DNA of 64,000 bases from Antilocapra americana (lineage: Eukaryota > Chordata > Mammalia > Artiodactyla > Antilocapridae), in NCBI GenBank assembly GCA_007570785.1, contig ML664662.1, forward strand, positions 2,295,046 to 2,359,045, read 5' to 3'. The notes under the pieces were generated by a model. The model was not told the DNA's origin. It saw only the letters and a program-made list of their open reading frames with translations, and did no database searches. Made by a program: the position numbers and the translations under genes. Positions 54,690 through 64,000 of the stretch are shown one piece after another. The stretch's first letter is position 1, and the number at the start of each line of letters is the position of its first letter.

Positions 54690-55440
54690 CAAGGACCATT
54701 AATACATGATGTGAAACATTGTTTAGAACAAGATATTTACATGTAATATCACACCCCAAATTACTGATTAATTACAAGGAGGAAAGGTGGATTTTGGAGA
54801 CAGATGAAATTTAGCATTATTACTAATGGGACAAACAGCTATGTCCCAGATGTGACACAGCAGGACAGATATAAGATCACCTATGTATAATTCTCACCCA
54901 TAATGTATAACCTGAATCTGATGATGAGGAAACAATGAGCCACACTCAGATTGCAACTCATTCAACAAGGCAACTAGCCTGGACTCTTAGAAAAGGTTGT
55001 CATGGAAAATGCAGAGGAAAGTGTTATAAATTAAAGGAGACTAAGGAGACGTGATTACCACATGCAATTCATGATCCTTGGGTTCTAGATGTTTTTAAAA
55101 GGTATTAATCACATTTTTGGGGACAGCTAGGGAAATGTAAAAGTGAACTATATGTTAGTTACTATTATGGGGTTAATGTTAAATTTCTTGAGTATTATAG
55201 CTTCGGAGGAGAATGTCCTTGCTCTTAGAATATTACACACCAAAACATCTAGATGTGAGATACTGTGATGTCGGCAACTTACAAATGGTCCAGTTAAAAA
55301 ATGTTTTGGTGTGTGAATGTGCATACACTGAAAAAGACAGAGCAGAAGCAGCAAAGTGTTAACTAGTGGTACATCTAAGAGGAAGCATATAGAGGTATTC
55401 ATGTTCTATTATTTCAGCTTTTTTAAGCACAACATGATGA
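54690..55440 (+). mobile_element. L1M LINE-1 3' UTR, diverged
   Basis: AAAGGAGACTAAGGAGACGTGATTACC, TGATCCTTGGGTTCTAG, GGGACAGCTAGGG, GTTAATGTTAAATTTC, GGAGAATGTCCTTGCTCTTAG, GGCAACTTACAAATGGTCCAG follow the L1MC/ME 3' UTR in sense. Confidence 0.85.
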
Positions 55441-55759
55441 ATCAAACAGACCCCCCTCCTGCTAACATAAAGGTTATCAGAGACCAGATTAGAAAAAGCT
55501 TTATTTGATTAACCTACAAATTTGAACTTTTTCCTGAAAGCTAAGGGAAGTCACAGAAAGAGATTTACCAGAGAAAAAATACATGATCAGAAGAGCTATA
55601 GGAGGCAAGAGAGAGGAAAGAACCCAGTGTGACTCCATCTTCTGGCTTTTTCTTTGTTCTCCTTGTTTGTCTAGATGAGTATATTCTAAACAGTTCACTT
55701 TCCAAATGGCTCACTCCTTGGCCTGAACCTTAGTGCTCTAATTCCGATGACAAGTGGCT

Positions 55760-56300
55760 TGGTTCAGACCCCATCCTTGCCCCTGGTATGAATGGTCTCC
55801 CTCCTTCCACCAAAACCTCTCCCTAGTCAGTCTGCAGTTGAGGCTGGAAGGACCTTCCTCACACACAAGCATGACTAAAGTATTCTCTGGTTCAATTTTT
55901 TTCTGTGACTCCTCCAAGGCACCGTTCAGTCTCTTTGGCTAATCACCAGGAGTGATCCTGGGCCAGTGCCTGCTTGCTAACTTCTCTTGCCGCATTTCCT
56001 TTGCTTTCCAGTCCAAAGGGGAAATACATCTTTCTCCCTTCTCTGTGCTTAGGCCACCTCTGCTCACCCATCAGAACTTAAGCATTCTCTCCTCTGGAAG
56101 CCTTCCCTGACTCCATCAAGTCTCAGCTTCTTGCACTTCCTATGCTTCCCTGACACATACTTATGGCCTCTTTTCTTGTCTCTTTCGCATTAGACTTTAA
56201 GGTTCTCAAAGACAGGCACCATGCTTTACCTGTAATAATATCTGCGCCTGGCAAATGGTGGTGCTAAATAAATTATTACTGGATGAATGAATGAATGGGA
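55760..56300 (+). mobile_element. L2 LINE 3' region
   Basis: AAGCCTTCCCTGACTCCATCAAG, ATTAGACTTTAAGGTTCTCAAAGACAGGCACCATGC, CTGCGCCTGGCAAATGGTGGTGCTAAATAAATTATTACTGG and a GAATGAATGAATG end follow L2. The part before about 55970 is less certain. Confidence 0.88.
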
Positions 56301-57299
56301 ATATCAGTTAGTTTTCTTCACTTAGCAGCAACAGAAGTCAATTCTGGCAGAATTAGAAGCAAGAGAAATCAATTCTTACAGAAAAAGGAATTCACTAGAA
56401 GGAATATATTCCATACTCGGGAGCTGAGCAAGAGACCCTGGGAGGGAGACATGTTCACAGATCTATGAACTTGAGCAGCAGCAGAATATTGTCAAGAGTT
56501 TCTCAAAGTCCCACCACTGGATGAACTCAACACATAAGGTCGTTACACACTGAAATCACAGTTAGTAAGTTCATTACACATCACAATGATGGTGGCTGTT
56601 CAGTTTGCTATGTTTCTCCTCAAAAGCACCCTGCCAAGTAGAGCAGACACAAAGGAGCAGTGGAAAGATGGCCTGGATTCCAGAAACTGAGAACTGGGGT
56701 CTCTGCTCCCTGCTCTCCAAGGTGGTCTTATACAGACACTGAGCTTAGCAATTGAGGTCAGCAGTGTTCGGTTCTGTGGTGGCAGGAAAAGTCTCAGGGT
56801 CAAGACTTGAGATTATCCCTTGTTGCTCTGGGTCCTCTGCTCCTCGTTTTAGATGAGGCCTGCTATTGAGAGCTCCAAATATTGCCAGGTTATGGGAAAA
56901 GGCTGTCCTCACACTTACCAGGACCCTCCCCTGCTTCTGTTCTCACTGACAAGTGTCATCTGGACAGTCTTCCCCTTTTCAGAAGTGAGCAGGAACCTCT
57001 CTCCTGGTGAACCGGCTGCCCCACAGCGCTACTTGCAACTCCATTTTACCTACGGGAACCGGAACTGGTCTTAAATCACCAGATGCCCAATTTCTGCTCT
57101 CCTGATCATCCCTTCACAGTCTCTGCAGGGGCCCTGCTATGCTCTCATCTGTGACGGGTCAGTGTGGAAAGGTGACAGATGATGTATCCAGAGAACAGAC
57201 ACCTTATCCGAGTCATGGGCAGATTAAACTCACACCTGAGAAACCCCAGGTGGTTCATCCTGGCCCCCAAAAGACAAATATTTCTGTTCTTTAGCCCTT
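56301..57299. other. Unassigned sequence
   Basis: Possibly part of an old repeat near 56330-56420 (GGCAGAATTAGAAGCAAGAGAAATC). No supported gene. Confidence 0.4.
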
Positions 57300-57620
57300 C
57301 ACCTTCACCAGACTGTGCTCTTTTATATTTTCTTACAGTTGCTCCTTTGTAAAAATCTCTCTGCCAAAGGGATTGAGACCAAGGTCCAGGGCCAAAGGCG
57401 CTACAGCCACCTCAGCGCTGAGAACAGGCCGTCTTTTGTTTAATGAGCACCGATGAAGCACTGGATTGAGTTCTAGCACCTTCAGAAACAAGGGTAACCT
57501 ATTTCTGTCACCCAGAGGAGTTCAGCTTTTTAACAGGGGAGAGAGAGCCGACAGACGGCTACACGCATGCCTTCTCAGGAGAACGTTAACATGGCCATAT
57601 AAAAGAAAGCCCTGGAGTCA
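57300..57620. promoter_or_regulatory. Weak candidate regulatory patch
   Basis: An AGGTCCAGGGCCAAAGG nuclear-receptor-like direct repeat (about 57382-57398), GTTAAC (57585-57590) and a CArG/TATA-like CCATATAAAA (57595-57604) lie in repeat-free sequence. No transcript is visible downstream. Low confidence. Confidence 0.2.
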
Positions 57621-58394
57621 GGGTCTCCCCATGGTATCTCTGCCAAAAGCAACATGAGGAGTCACTCCAGAGCCTGCATGCCCTGAAGCCAGCTTGGCCT
57701 GAGGCTCTGGGCTCCTCATACCCCTCTGCAGCCACCCAGCCTCAGCTGGGACTGACTGCCTTAGCCAGAGCCTCCTGTGGTGTTTTATATGCGGATACTC
57801 AGCCTTTATGCATTTGGAATGTGCTTTTGCCTCCTGGAGCTCCAGGGGGCATGCATCTGAAATCCATAAATATTGTAAGACTCCACCTCTATGTACTCTT
57901 GCAGCTGGGGGCTTGTCCCAGAGCAGGCCCAGATGGTTTTGGCATAAGGCTGCTCGCTTGCTGTTCAAAAATATGACCTGAAACTGACAGCTAACAAAGA
58001 CAGTCAGATCTCACTGCTGCTCAGGGCCCGCAGCCCATCCGGCTGCTCCCCTGCCCCCTCCTTTGTTGCCTTGCTGGCCTCTGACCCAGCTGACCCCCAA
58101 CTCTTGCCCTATTTCTTGCTTCTTGTTCTGGGTTCACTAGCAGAGTACTCAAACACAGTTGTGTTTCCTCCTACCCAACACTGCCTTTCATCCCCTGGCA
58201 TCTGGTTTCACCTTTCTATTTGATTAGCAGCAGCCTTCCAAAAACTACATCCCATGGCTTTCTCCGCAAACAGCCACCCACTAGTGTGGGTCCCCACGTA
58301 CAGTGGTCTCCTTTGGGGTGTCTTGAGTGATCCAGTGATTACCATCCTTGATAGAGCAGTGCATGATAGTCGAAGAGTGTTTAACTGGCTTTCA
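57621..58394. other. Unique sequence, nothing recognised
   Basis: The antisense 116-codon frame at 57618-57968 has no recognisable domain. Confidence 0.45.
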
Positions 58395-58565
58395 AGTACT
58401 TTCACATGCATTTGTTCCTCGTGACAATCTTATCATATATATTAACCAGCATTATCATTTCCATTTTACAGATGGAATTGGGTGTACGACAGAGTAAGCG
58501 ACCTTGTCAGGGTCACCAGAGTGCTGGAACTAACCTTGAATACAGGTCTTCCCACTCCTGGTCAG
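58395..58565 (-). mobile_element. MIR SINE
   Basis: AAGTACTTTCACATGCATTTGTTCCTCGTGACAATC, ATTTCCATTTTACAGATGGAATTGG, AAGCGACCTTGTCAGGGTCACCAGAG. Confidence 0.88.
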
Positions 58566-58574
58566 CAGGTGGCA

Positions 58575-58680
58575 TGACATCTGACAATGAACACAGCTTT
58601 AGTCACAGAATGTTTGGGGTTTGAATCCCAACTGGGATTGGAATTGGTCAGTTTAACCTCTTTGATGATGGGTTCCCCTT
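58575..58680 (+). mobile_element. Possible MIR fragment
   Basis: GAATGTTTGGGGTTTGAATCCCAACTGGGATTGGAATTGGTCAGTTTAACCTC resembles MIR sense, highly diverged. Confidence 0.45.
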
Positions 58681-59764
58681 TGAAAAACACAAGGCTCAGC
58701 ATGTGCCTGTGAGGATGAGAGACCCAATGTGGACAGCAGGAAACCATGAGACTCACTAAACATCCTTGGGAACCCTTGGTCACATTCCCCCTTGATCAAC
58801 TGACCCTTACACCTCACCACTGGACTCTACTCACATTTATCATATTAATATAACTAGCCCATCAGTATTTTGCCCTGATGTGGTGATGTTGGCTAGCCAA
58901 GAGGAGAAACCCTAAACTCCAAGCCCTTCCTCAGATGCTACTGGGCTTCACTGAAGACTGAATAGCTCCTAGCAGGGAGCACAAATTCCTCCCACTCTTG
59001 AAGCAACAAGCACATCCCAAGTGCTTACAGAACGTAAAAACGTGGTCTTACACGTTTGATAACAAGTAAGGCTTTCTTTCTTTCCTTCGACATGAGTTTA
59101 ACCTGATTCCAGCCTATTAAAATTCATTTGGAAAAATGCCTCCCCAGACAGAGCTTAGCCGCTTCACCTTTAGTGGAAGTGGCTGACCTTCCATTAGGCG
59201 CAGCAAAGCAGAAGAGGCAGCAGGCTGCCAAGGGAAGGAAGACCAGTCTTTACGTCCTGTGCCCCTGAAGCCTGCTTTACAGAGCCTCAAAGCCTTGGAC
59301 ATGTTGGGGAGCCTCTGAAGACAGGAATAAATGGTTCAGGCAGGGGTCACATGTGTCCTGACGCCCGGAAGAAAATTCTGCTACCTTGCTTGAGATGTGG
59401 CAAAGCAGCAGCCTCAGTTTGAAACTCCTGCTTTTCATTCAGACAACCCCACAGACCTGAAAACCCTTTGCTCTGACGGATGAAAATCAGCTTTGGAATG
59501 GGAAAGTACTTGGAGTCACTGGGGAATGAATATAATCTCCAAAATACATTTACTGCTCACATTCAAATGAAGATTAAATGATTCCTTTAATACTCATCAA
59601 CTCTATTAAACTTCACAGAAGCAAAACCTTCTGAAATAAATTAGCCAGATCCTTGCTGGAAACAACGGGCTTTGGGGCTGCGTTCTCCTCCACCATTACC
59701 TGTCCTCCTGACAGCCAGGGAAGGGGCCTGATGGAGAGGAGGAGGGAATGGGGCAGCTGACTGT
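58681..59764. other. Unique sequence, nothing recognised
   Basis: No named repeat or supported gene. Confidence 0.45.
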
Positions 59765-59885
59765 CATGTACCTAGCATGGTGGAAAGCACTATGAATGTA
59801 TTATGTCATTTAATTTCTCCAAAACTCTGGGAGATATTTACTATTACTATTGTCAGTTTATGAGGAGGAGGATGGAGAGTCAGAC
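59765..59885 (-). mobile_element. MIR SINE fragment
   Basis: ATGTACCTAGCATGGTGGAAAGCACTATGAATG, TATTATGTCATTTAATTTC, TTTACTATTACTATTGTCAGTTTATGAGG. Confidence 0.8.
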
Positions 59886-59999
59886 AAGCAAAAATGGGAG
59901 ACTGGGGTTTCAGATCTGTACTGTTTTTCTCTTTGAATCTAAGGCCAAGTTAAGCCTGAGCGTTTTGGTCACACACAATGCAATTAGTGTGCAATGATC

Positions 60000-60136
60000 A
60001 ATCATTTGGGTTCTGGAGTCTGACCATATTGTTCATATCCTGTCTCTGCTGCTTTCTAGTTGTGAGAGTTCAGGGAGGTTATTTGATTTTTCTGAGCCTT
60101 GGTTTCTTCATCTGCAAAACTGAGATGATAATACGA
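60000..60136 (+). mobile_element. MIR SINE, first part (split by BovB)
   Basis: TTTGGGTTCTGGAGTCTGACC, TCTCTGCTGCTTTCTAGTTGTGAGAG, CTGAGCCTTGGTTTCTTCATCTGCAAAACTGAGATGATAATACG is sense MIR. It resumes at 60893. Confidence 0.9.
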
Positions 60137-60890
60137 TGTCACTCTAATGGCAGACAGTGAAGAGGAACTAAAGAGCCTCTTGATGAAGGTGAAAGAGGAG
60201 AGTGAAAAAGCTGACTGAAAACTCAACATTCAAAAAACTAAGATCATGACATCCAGTCCCATCACTTCATGAAAAATAGATGGGGAAAAAGTAAAAATAG
60301 TGACAGATTTTATTTTATTGGGATCCAAAATCACTGTGGATAGTGACTGTAGCCATGAAATTAAAGGATGCTTGGTCCTTGGTAGGAAAGCTATGACAAA
60401 ACTAGAGAGTATATTAAAAAGCAGAGACATCACTTTGCCACCAAAAATCCATCTAGTCAAAGCTATCGTTTTTCCAGTAGTTATGTATGGATGTGAGAGT
60501 TGGATCATAAAGAAGGCTGAGCACTGAAGAATTGATGCCTTTGAATTGTAGTGCTGGAGGACTCTTTAGAGTCCCCTGGACAGCAAAGAGATCAAACCAG
60601 TCAATCCTAAGGAAATCAACCCTGAATATTCATTGGAAGGACTGATGCTGAAGCTGAAGCTGAAACTTCAATACTTTGGCCACCTGATGTGAAGAGCCAA
60701 CTTATCTGAAAAGACCTTGATGCTGAGAAAAACTGAGGGCAAGAGGAAAAGCGGGAGACAGCAAAAGAGATGGTTGGATGGCATCACCAACTCAATGGAC
60801 ATGAGTTTGAACACACTCTGGGAGACTATGAAAGACATGCTATAGTCCATGGGGTTTCAAAGAGCCGGATATGACTTAGTCATAAACAGC
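60137..60890 (+). mobile_element. BovB LINE 3' portion inserted in MIR
   Basis: Sense BovB from GTCACTCTAATGGCAGACAGTGAAGAGG to GGGTTTCAAAGAGCCGGATATGAC. It lacks the YADD region (starts just downstream of it). Stops and indels break all frames, including one at the KKAEH motif as in the 29964 copy. Confidence 0.95.
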
Positions 60891-60892
60891 AA

Positions 60893-60945
60893 TAGTTAAA
60901 TGCAGAGACCAGTGCCTGACATGCCATAAGCAATCAAGATCAGTG
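60893..60945 (+). mobile_element. MIR SINE, second part
   Basis: AGTTAAATGCAGAGACCAGTGCCTGACATGCCATAAGCAATCAA is the MIR 3' end continuing from 60136. Confidence 0.82.
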
Positions 60946-60959
60946 GAACCAGAAAGAGA

Positions 60960-61400
60960 CAACTGTCTCATGTTGTGGACCCCAGAAGCAGACCCCAAGA
61001 GAAGGATTTGGGTGCAATGAGTTCATTAGGGAAATATCCAAAGAAAATATCCCAGGAAATATTGGTGGAGGGGTGGAGAAGTGTGACATGGAAGAGAAGG
61101 AAACTGACGAAGCATGTGTTAATGATCAAACCACTATTGTAGATAACTGAAATTTGGTCCTGCTGAACACTTCTGAGAAAGGATATAGAGTTCATGCCTC
61201 AGAATGAGCACACTAGAGGAACAAAGAAGCTAGGTACTCACCCTCCAACTCCACCATCATTGGCTGATCACTGCTTCTGGAGGCATCAACCCATTAGCAC
61301 CTCCAGCCTGCCCATGCTCCAGCAAAGCAAAACCATCAGGTGGAGAGTTTTGGGTGCTTGCAAAATGACTGTTGGCAAGGACAGCAGTAAGTGTTGAAAG
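60960..61400 (-). repeat. Ancient mammalian repeat, family unassigned
   Basis: GTTGTGGACCCCAGAAGCAGACCCCAAGAGAAGGATTTGGGTGCAATGAG looks like the opposite orientation of the repeat end at 22560-22825. The downstream part is diverged. Confidence 0.5.
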
Positions 61401-61644
61401 AATACAGGTAGGGTGGTGACAGCATCTGTTAATACAATTTTAAAGGCTCAGTTAATGTCTGTCCTAGTCACTATATGTGGGCCCCTCAGCAGGGCCCTTA
61501 AAGACCTAGGGACCCAGAACCTGAGAGCACCGAGATCTATGGGGCTTCCTGACAGCAGCTTCCACATTCAATGAAGGCCCCATCTGAGGACAGGTTCCTT
61601 TTTAGTACAGAGATCATTTCTAAGACTCAGACCATGGTACATGT

Positions 61645-61665
61645 GAGTGTGTGTGTGTGTGTGTG
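61645..61665 (+). repeat. (GT)n microsatellite plus CT-rich tail
   Basis: About ten GT units followed after 61670 by CTCCCTCCCTCTCTGTCTC up to about 61705. Confidence 0.9.
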
Positions 61666-61705
61666 GCATTTATCTCCCTCCCTCTCTGTCTCTATCTCTC
61701 TGTCT

Positions 61706-62544
61706 GTAGCCTCAGAGCTAAGTATGTGCTCTGGCTGTGTGAGCTACGTAGCCACTTTCTTATGTGTGGTGAATGGGGGTATCCCTGGAGCAGCAGTCAT
61801 AATAACAGGGTCACTGCATCTTACCTGGGACCCAGCATCCTCAGTCAAGGACACTTTCTCCCCTAGCCCCAGATGAGAGACTCCCTGCCCTGGGCCCTGT
61901 GCTTTAGAAGATTAGCATTCTGGCCTTCCACTGGCTATACTCTTCCTCGTGTGTGAGGAGTTCAGAAGAGCAAGAAAATGTATCTGAGACCTGGAGGCTT
62001 CTTCTACAAAGCTTCCCCCTGAGGGTGGAAACATAGCTGATGTGTACCCCTAACCCCAAAAAGTGGCCATGGAGTGGCTATTTCCAAAGTGTGGGGGGCG
62101 AGGGGTGATAGAGCTCAGACATGGAGGCTCATAAGACCTCTTGGAATTTGGGCTGGAGCCAGGGATGGAAAGAGAAGAACAATGGCACAAAGGCCAGAAG
62201 CCCAACCTTCCATACCACCATGTTCCAGGGCACAGCTCGGAGGAGTCCAAGGATACTAAACTCAAAGCTGAACTTCCAGACCATTATGAAGGTGTATTTG
62301 TCAAGATAGGAAGACAAACATATTTTAATGAACAATTTATAAGCTTAATTACACCTTGTAACTAGTATGCAAACGGTAGGCAGGCCTCCATTTGAACTTG
62401 TACTCTGAGTTTTGCATGTGTTAGAGACAGGCCTCTGCCTGGGGCTGGAACCCCCAAATCCAGTCCACTTCCTCAGTCTGGAAGGATGCTGTCCCAACAT
62501 AATAAAGAGTTAAGGAAAATGGAATCTCCTGTAAAGTTCCCCCT
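61706..62544. other. Unique sequence up to the gap, nothing recognised
   Basis: Several 60-75 codon frames without domains. The frames that run into the Ns at 62545 are artefacts of gap translation. Confidence 0.45.
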
Positions 62545-62944
62545 NNNNNNNNNNNNNNNNNNNNNNNNNNNNNNNNNNNNNNNNNNNNNNNNNNNNNNNN
62601 NNNNNNNNNNNNNNNNNNNNNNNNNNNNNNNNNNNNNNNNNNNNNNNNNNNNNNNNNNNNNNNNNNNNNNNNNNNNNNNNNNNNNNNNNNNNNNNNNNNN
62701 NNNNNNNNNNNNNNNNNNNNNNNNNNNNNNNNNNNNNNNNNNNNNNNNNNNNNNNNNNNNNNNNNNNNNNNNNNNNNNNNNNNNNNNNNNNNNNNNNNNN
62801 NNNNNNNNNNNNNNNNNNNNNNNNNNNNNNNNNNNNNNNNNNNNNNNNNNNNNNNNNNNNNNNNNNNNNNNNNNNNNNNNNNNNNNNNNNNNNNNNNNNN
62901 NNNNNNNNNNNNNNNNNNNNNNNNNNNNNNNNNNNNNNNNNNNN
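62545..62944. other. Assembly gap, 400 N
   Basis: 400 unresolved bases. A non-round-100 length suggests an estimated rather than placeholder gap. Nothing can be said about its content. Confidence 1.
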
Positions 62945-64000
62945 GTTAGAAATGGATACAGGACACAAGGCAGGCCAATCAGGATCAAAGAGACTCATGT
63001 CTCAAAATTTTCCTCTAGCTTCAGGGAAAAGGAGTCGCTTTCTGTTCTTCACAGGAGTTCTGAGGTTATTTAAGCTTGACAGCTCTGGAGGAACAACATA
63101 TAAAAACCAGAGAGCCCAGGAAACCTATGAATGGAGTTCACCCTGATAGGTGTTGGAGTAACTGTAGGGCAGCTGAATTACAAGTTGCACCTGAAGGTGA
63201 AATTTCCAGTAGCACAAGCCAATCAATTCTCATTTTGTTTAAGCCAAGATTTGGGTTTGAACACTTGCAATCAAAACATCCTAAGTGTTACAGAAATAAG
63301 ATCAAAATGATTACAATATAAGGTGACCTGCCCTGTAACAGAGAGATAGGCTATTGTGAGATTTCAGTGCTCGGAGAGAAGAGACTATCTCCTGGAATTC
63401 CTCTTCCTCTTCCTATCTGGAATTGGGGAATTCCAGGGAGATGTGACATTGAGCTGAGTGTTGGTGGATGAATGAGAAGTGATCAAGAGGAAGAATGGAG
63501 AAAAGGCTTTTTAATATAATCTTTTTTTAAAATGTAGGACCTGACCTGGAAGGCCCAGATGATTTTGGTGCTAGTGAGGGAATTGGGATCTTTTCATAAG
63601 CAAGATTGGGAAACTCTTTCCTGATGTAAAAACCTGGGACTTCCTAAAGAAAGCTGATCCCTGGCTTGTCATGAACAAGTGTTCCTGAAGTCTTATAAAC
63701 CCAGAGTTGGATCACTCAACACTGAAGGAAGCCCCTTCCCCTCCACTTGCAGACCGTTACCTGCACCAGGAGTCTCTGGGGACCAGGGACCCAGGTGCAC
63801 AGCAAGTGGCCACTGGCCTCATTCAGGTATTTTTCTTAGCAATTCACTGCATTACTCTCTTGCCCTGTTGACAGTTTCAATAAAATTTGTGCCACAAAGG
63901 CATTTGACTCAGCCTATTAATTCTGCCGAGGGTTAAAACAACCTGTATTTTACTCACATTTTCAGGAAATTTCGTTTCTGGGTTACCTGCATTGCCTTGG
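62945..64000. other. Unique sequence after the gap, nothing recognised
   Basis: An AATAAA lies near 63879-63885 in a TTTCAATAAAATTTGTG context but has no exon, repeat or transcript support. No supported gene. Confidence 0.45.

Noticed and set aside
62473..63073. Long open frames spanning about 162-195 codons across 62545-62944
   Set aside because: They are translated through 400 N. Only short real residues flank the gap.
63870..63895. AATAAA polyadenylation signal
   Set aside because: A lone hexamer with no transcript or exon upstream. Expected by chance in AT-rich DNA.
1..64000. CRISPR arrays, integrons, operons or other prokaryotic-type systems
   Set aside because: No regularly spaced short repeats, no operon-like gene packing. 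The repeat content is purely ruminant.

Overview
This window is ruminant (very probably bovid) nuclear DNA. The evidence is 18 recognisable Bov-tA tRNA-derived SINE copies, seven BovB (RTE-clade) LINE pieces, three CHR-type SINEs and two L1 3' ends of ruminant L1_BT type. Below these lies the older mammalian layer: MIR, L2, L1M, MLT1 (ERVL-MaLR) LTRs and MER5-type DNA transposon remnants. Repeat family names come from memory of consensus sequences. No alignment was run, so boundaries are good to about 5-30 bp unless a target-site duplication (TSD) fixes them.

I find no protein-coding gene, exon, rRNA, functional tRNA, CRISPR array or bacterial-type element that I can support. Almost every open frame is either inside a repeat or too short and featureless to call. 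The window reads as intergenic sequence or part of a very long intron. The only clearly protein-derived sequence is decayed BovB reverse transcriptase, best preserved at 34645-36703.

Layout: 1-4.5 kb has an L1_BT 3' end, Bov-tA, L2, MIR, an MLT1 LTR and a MER5A around two stretches that look regulatory: a CpG-bearing unique block at 1010-1760 and a strong CTCF-like motif at 3777-3795. 4.5-7.4 kb is unique and repeat-poor. 7.4-28 kb is a mixture of MIR, L2, L1M, MLT1 and Bov-tA with microsatellites and a perfect 58-bp tandem duplication. 28-43 kb is the LINE-dense core: two long antisense L1M blocks broken by BovB and Bov-tA, a 2-kb BovB, a sense L1 broken by a CHR SINE, and a perfect 68-bp tandem duplication. 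43-54 kb is mostly unique with scattered SINEs, a 99-bp tandem duplication, a candidate regulatory block at 49270-50040 and a Bov-tA split by BovB. 54-64 kb has a long TA/CA microsatellite, L1M, L2, MIR split by BovB, a possible regulatory patch near 57.3-57.6 kb and a 400-base assembly gap. A second gap of 100 N lies at 9285-9384.

The most interesting signals are rearrangements rather than genes. They are three short two-copy tandem duplications (58, 68 and 99 bp), a 28-29 bp BovB-identical insert inside a CHR SINE, two small inversions that look like template switches (L1 3' end near 9.7 kb and a Bov-tA head near 48.45 kb), and well-resolved nested insertions that give a relative chronology (MIR older than BovB; Bov-tA older than BovB; L1M older than BovB, Bov-tA and L1_BT). 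I do not see an undescribed biological system here.
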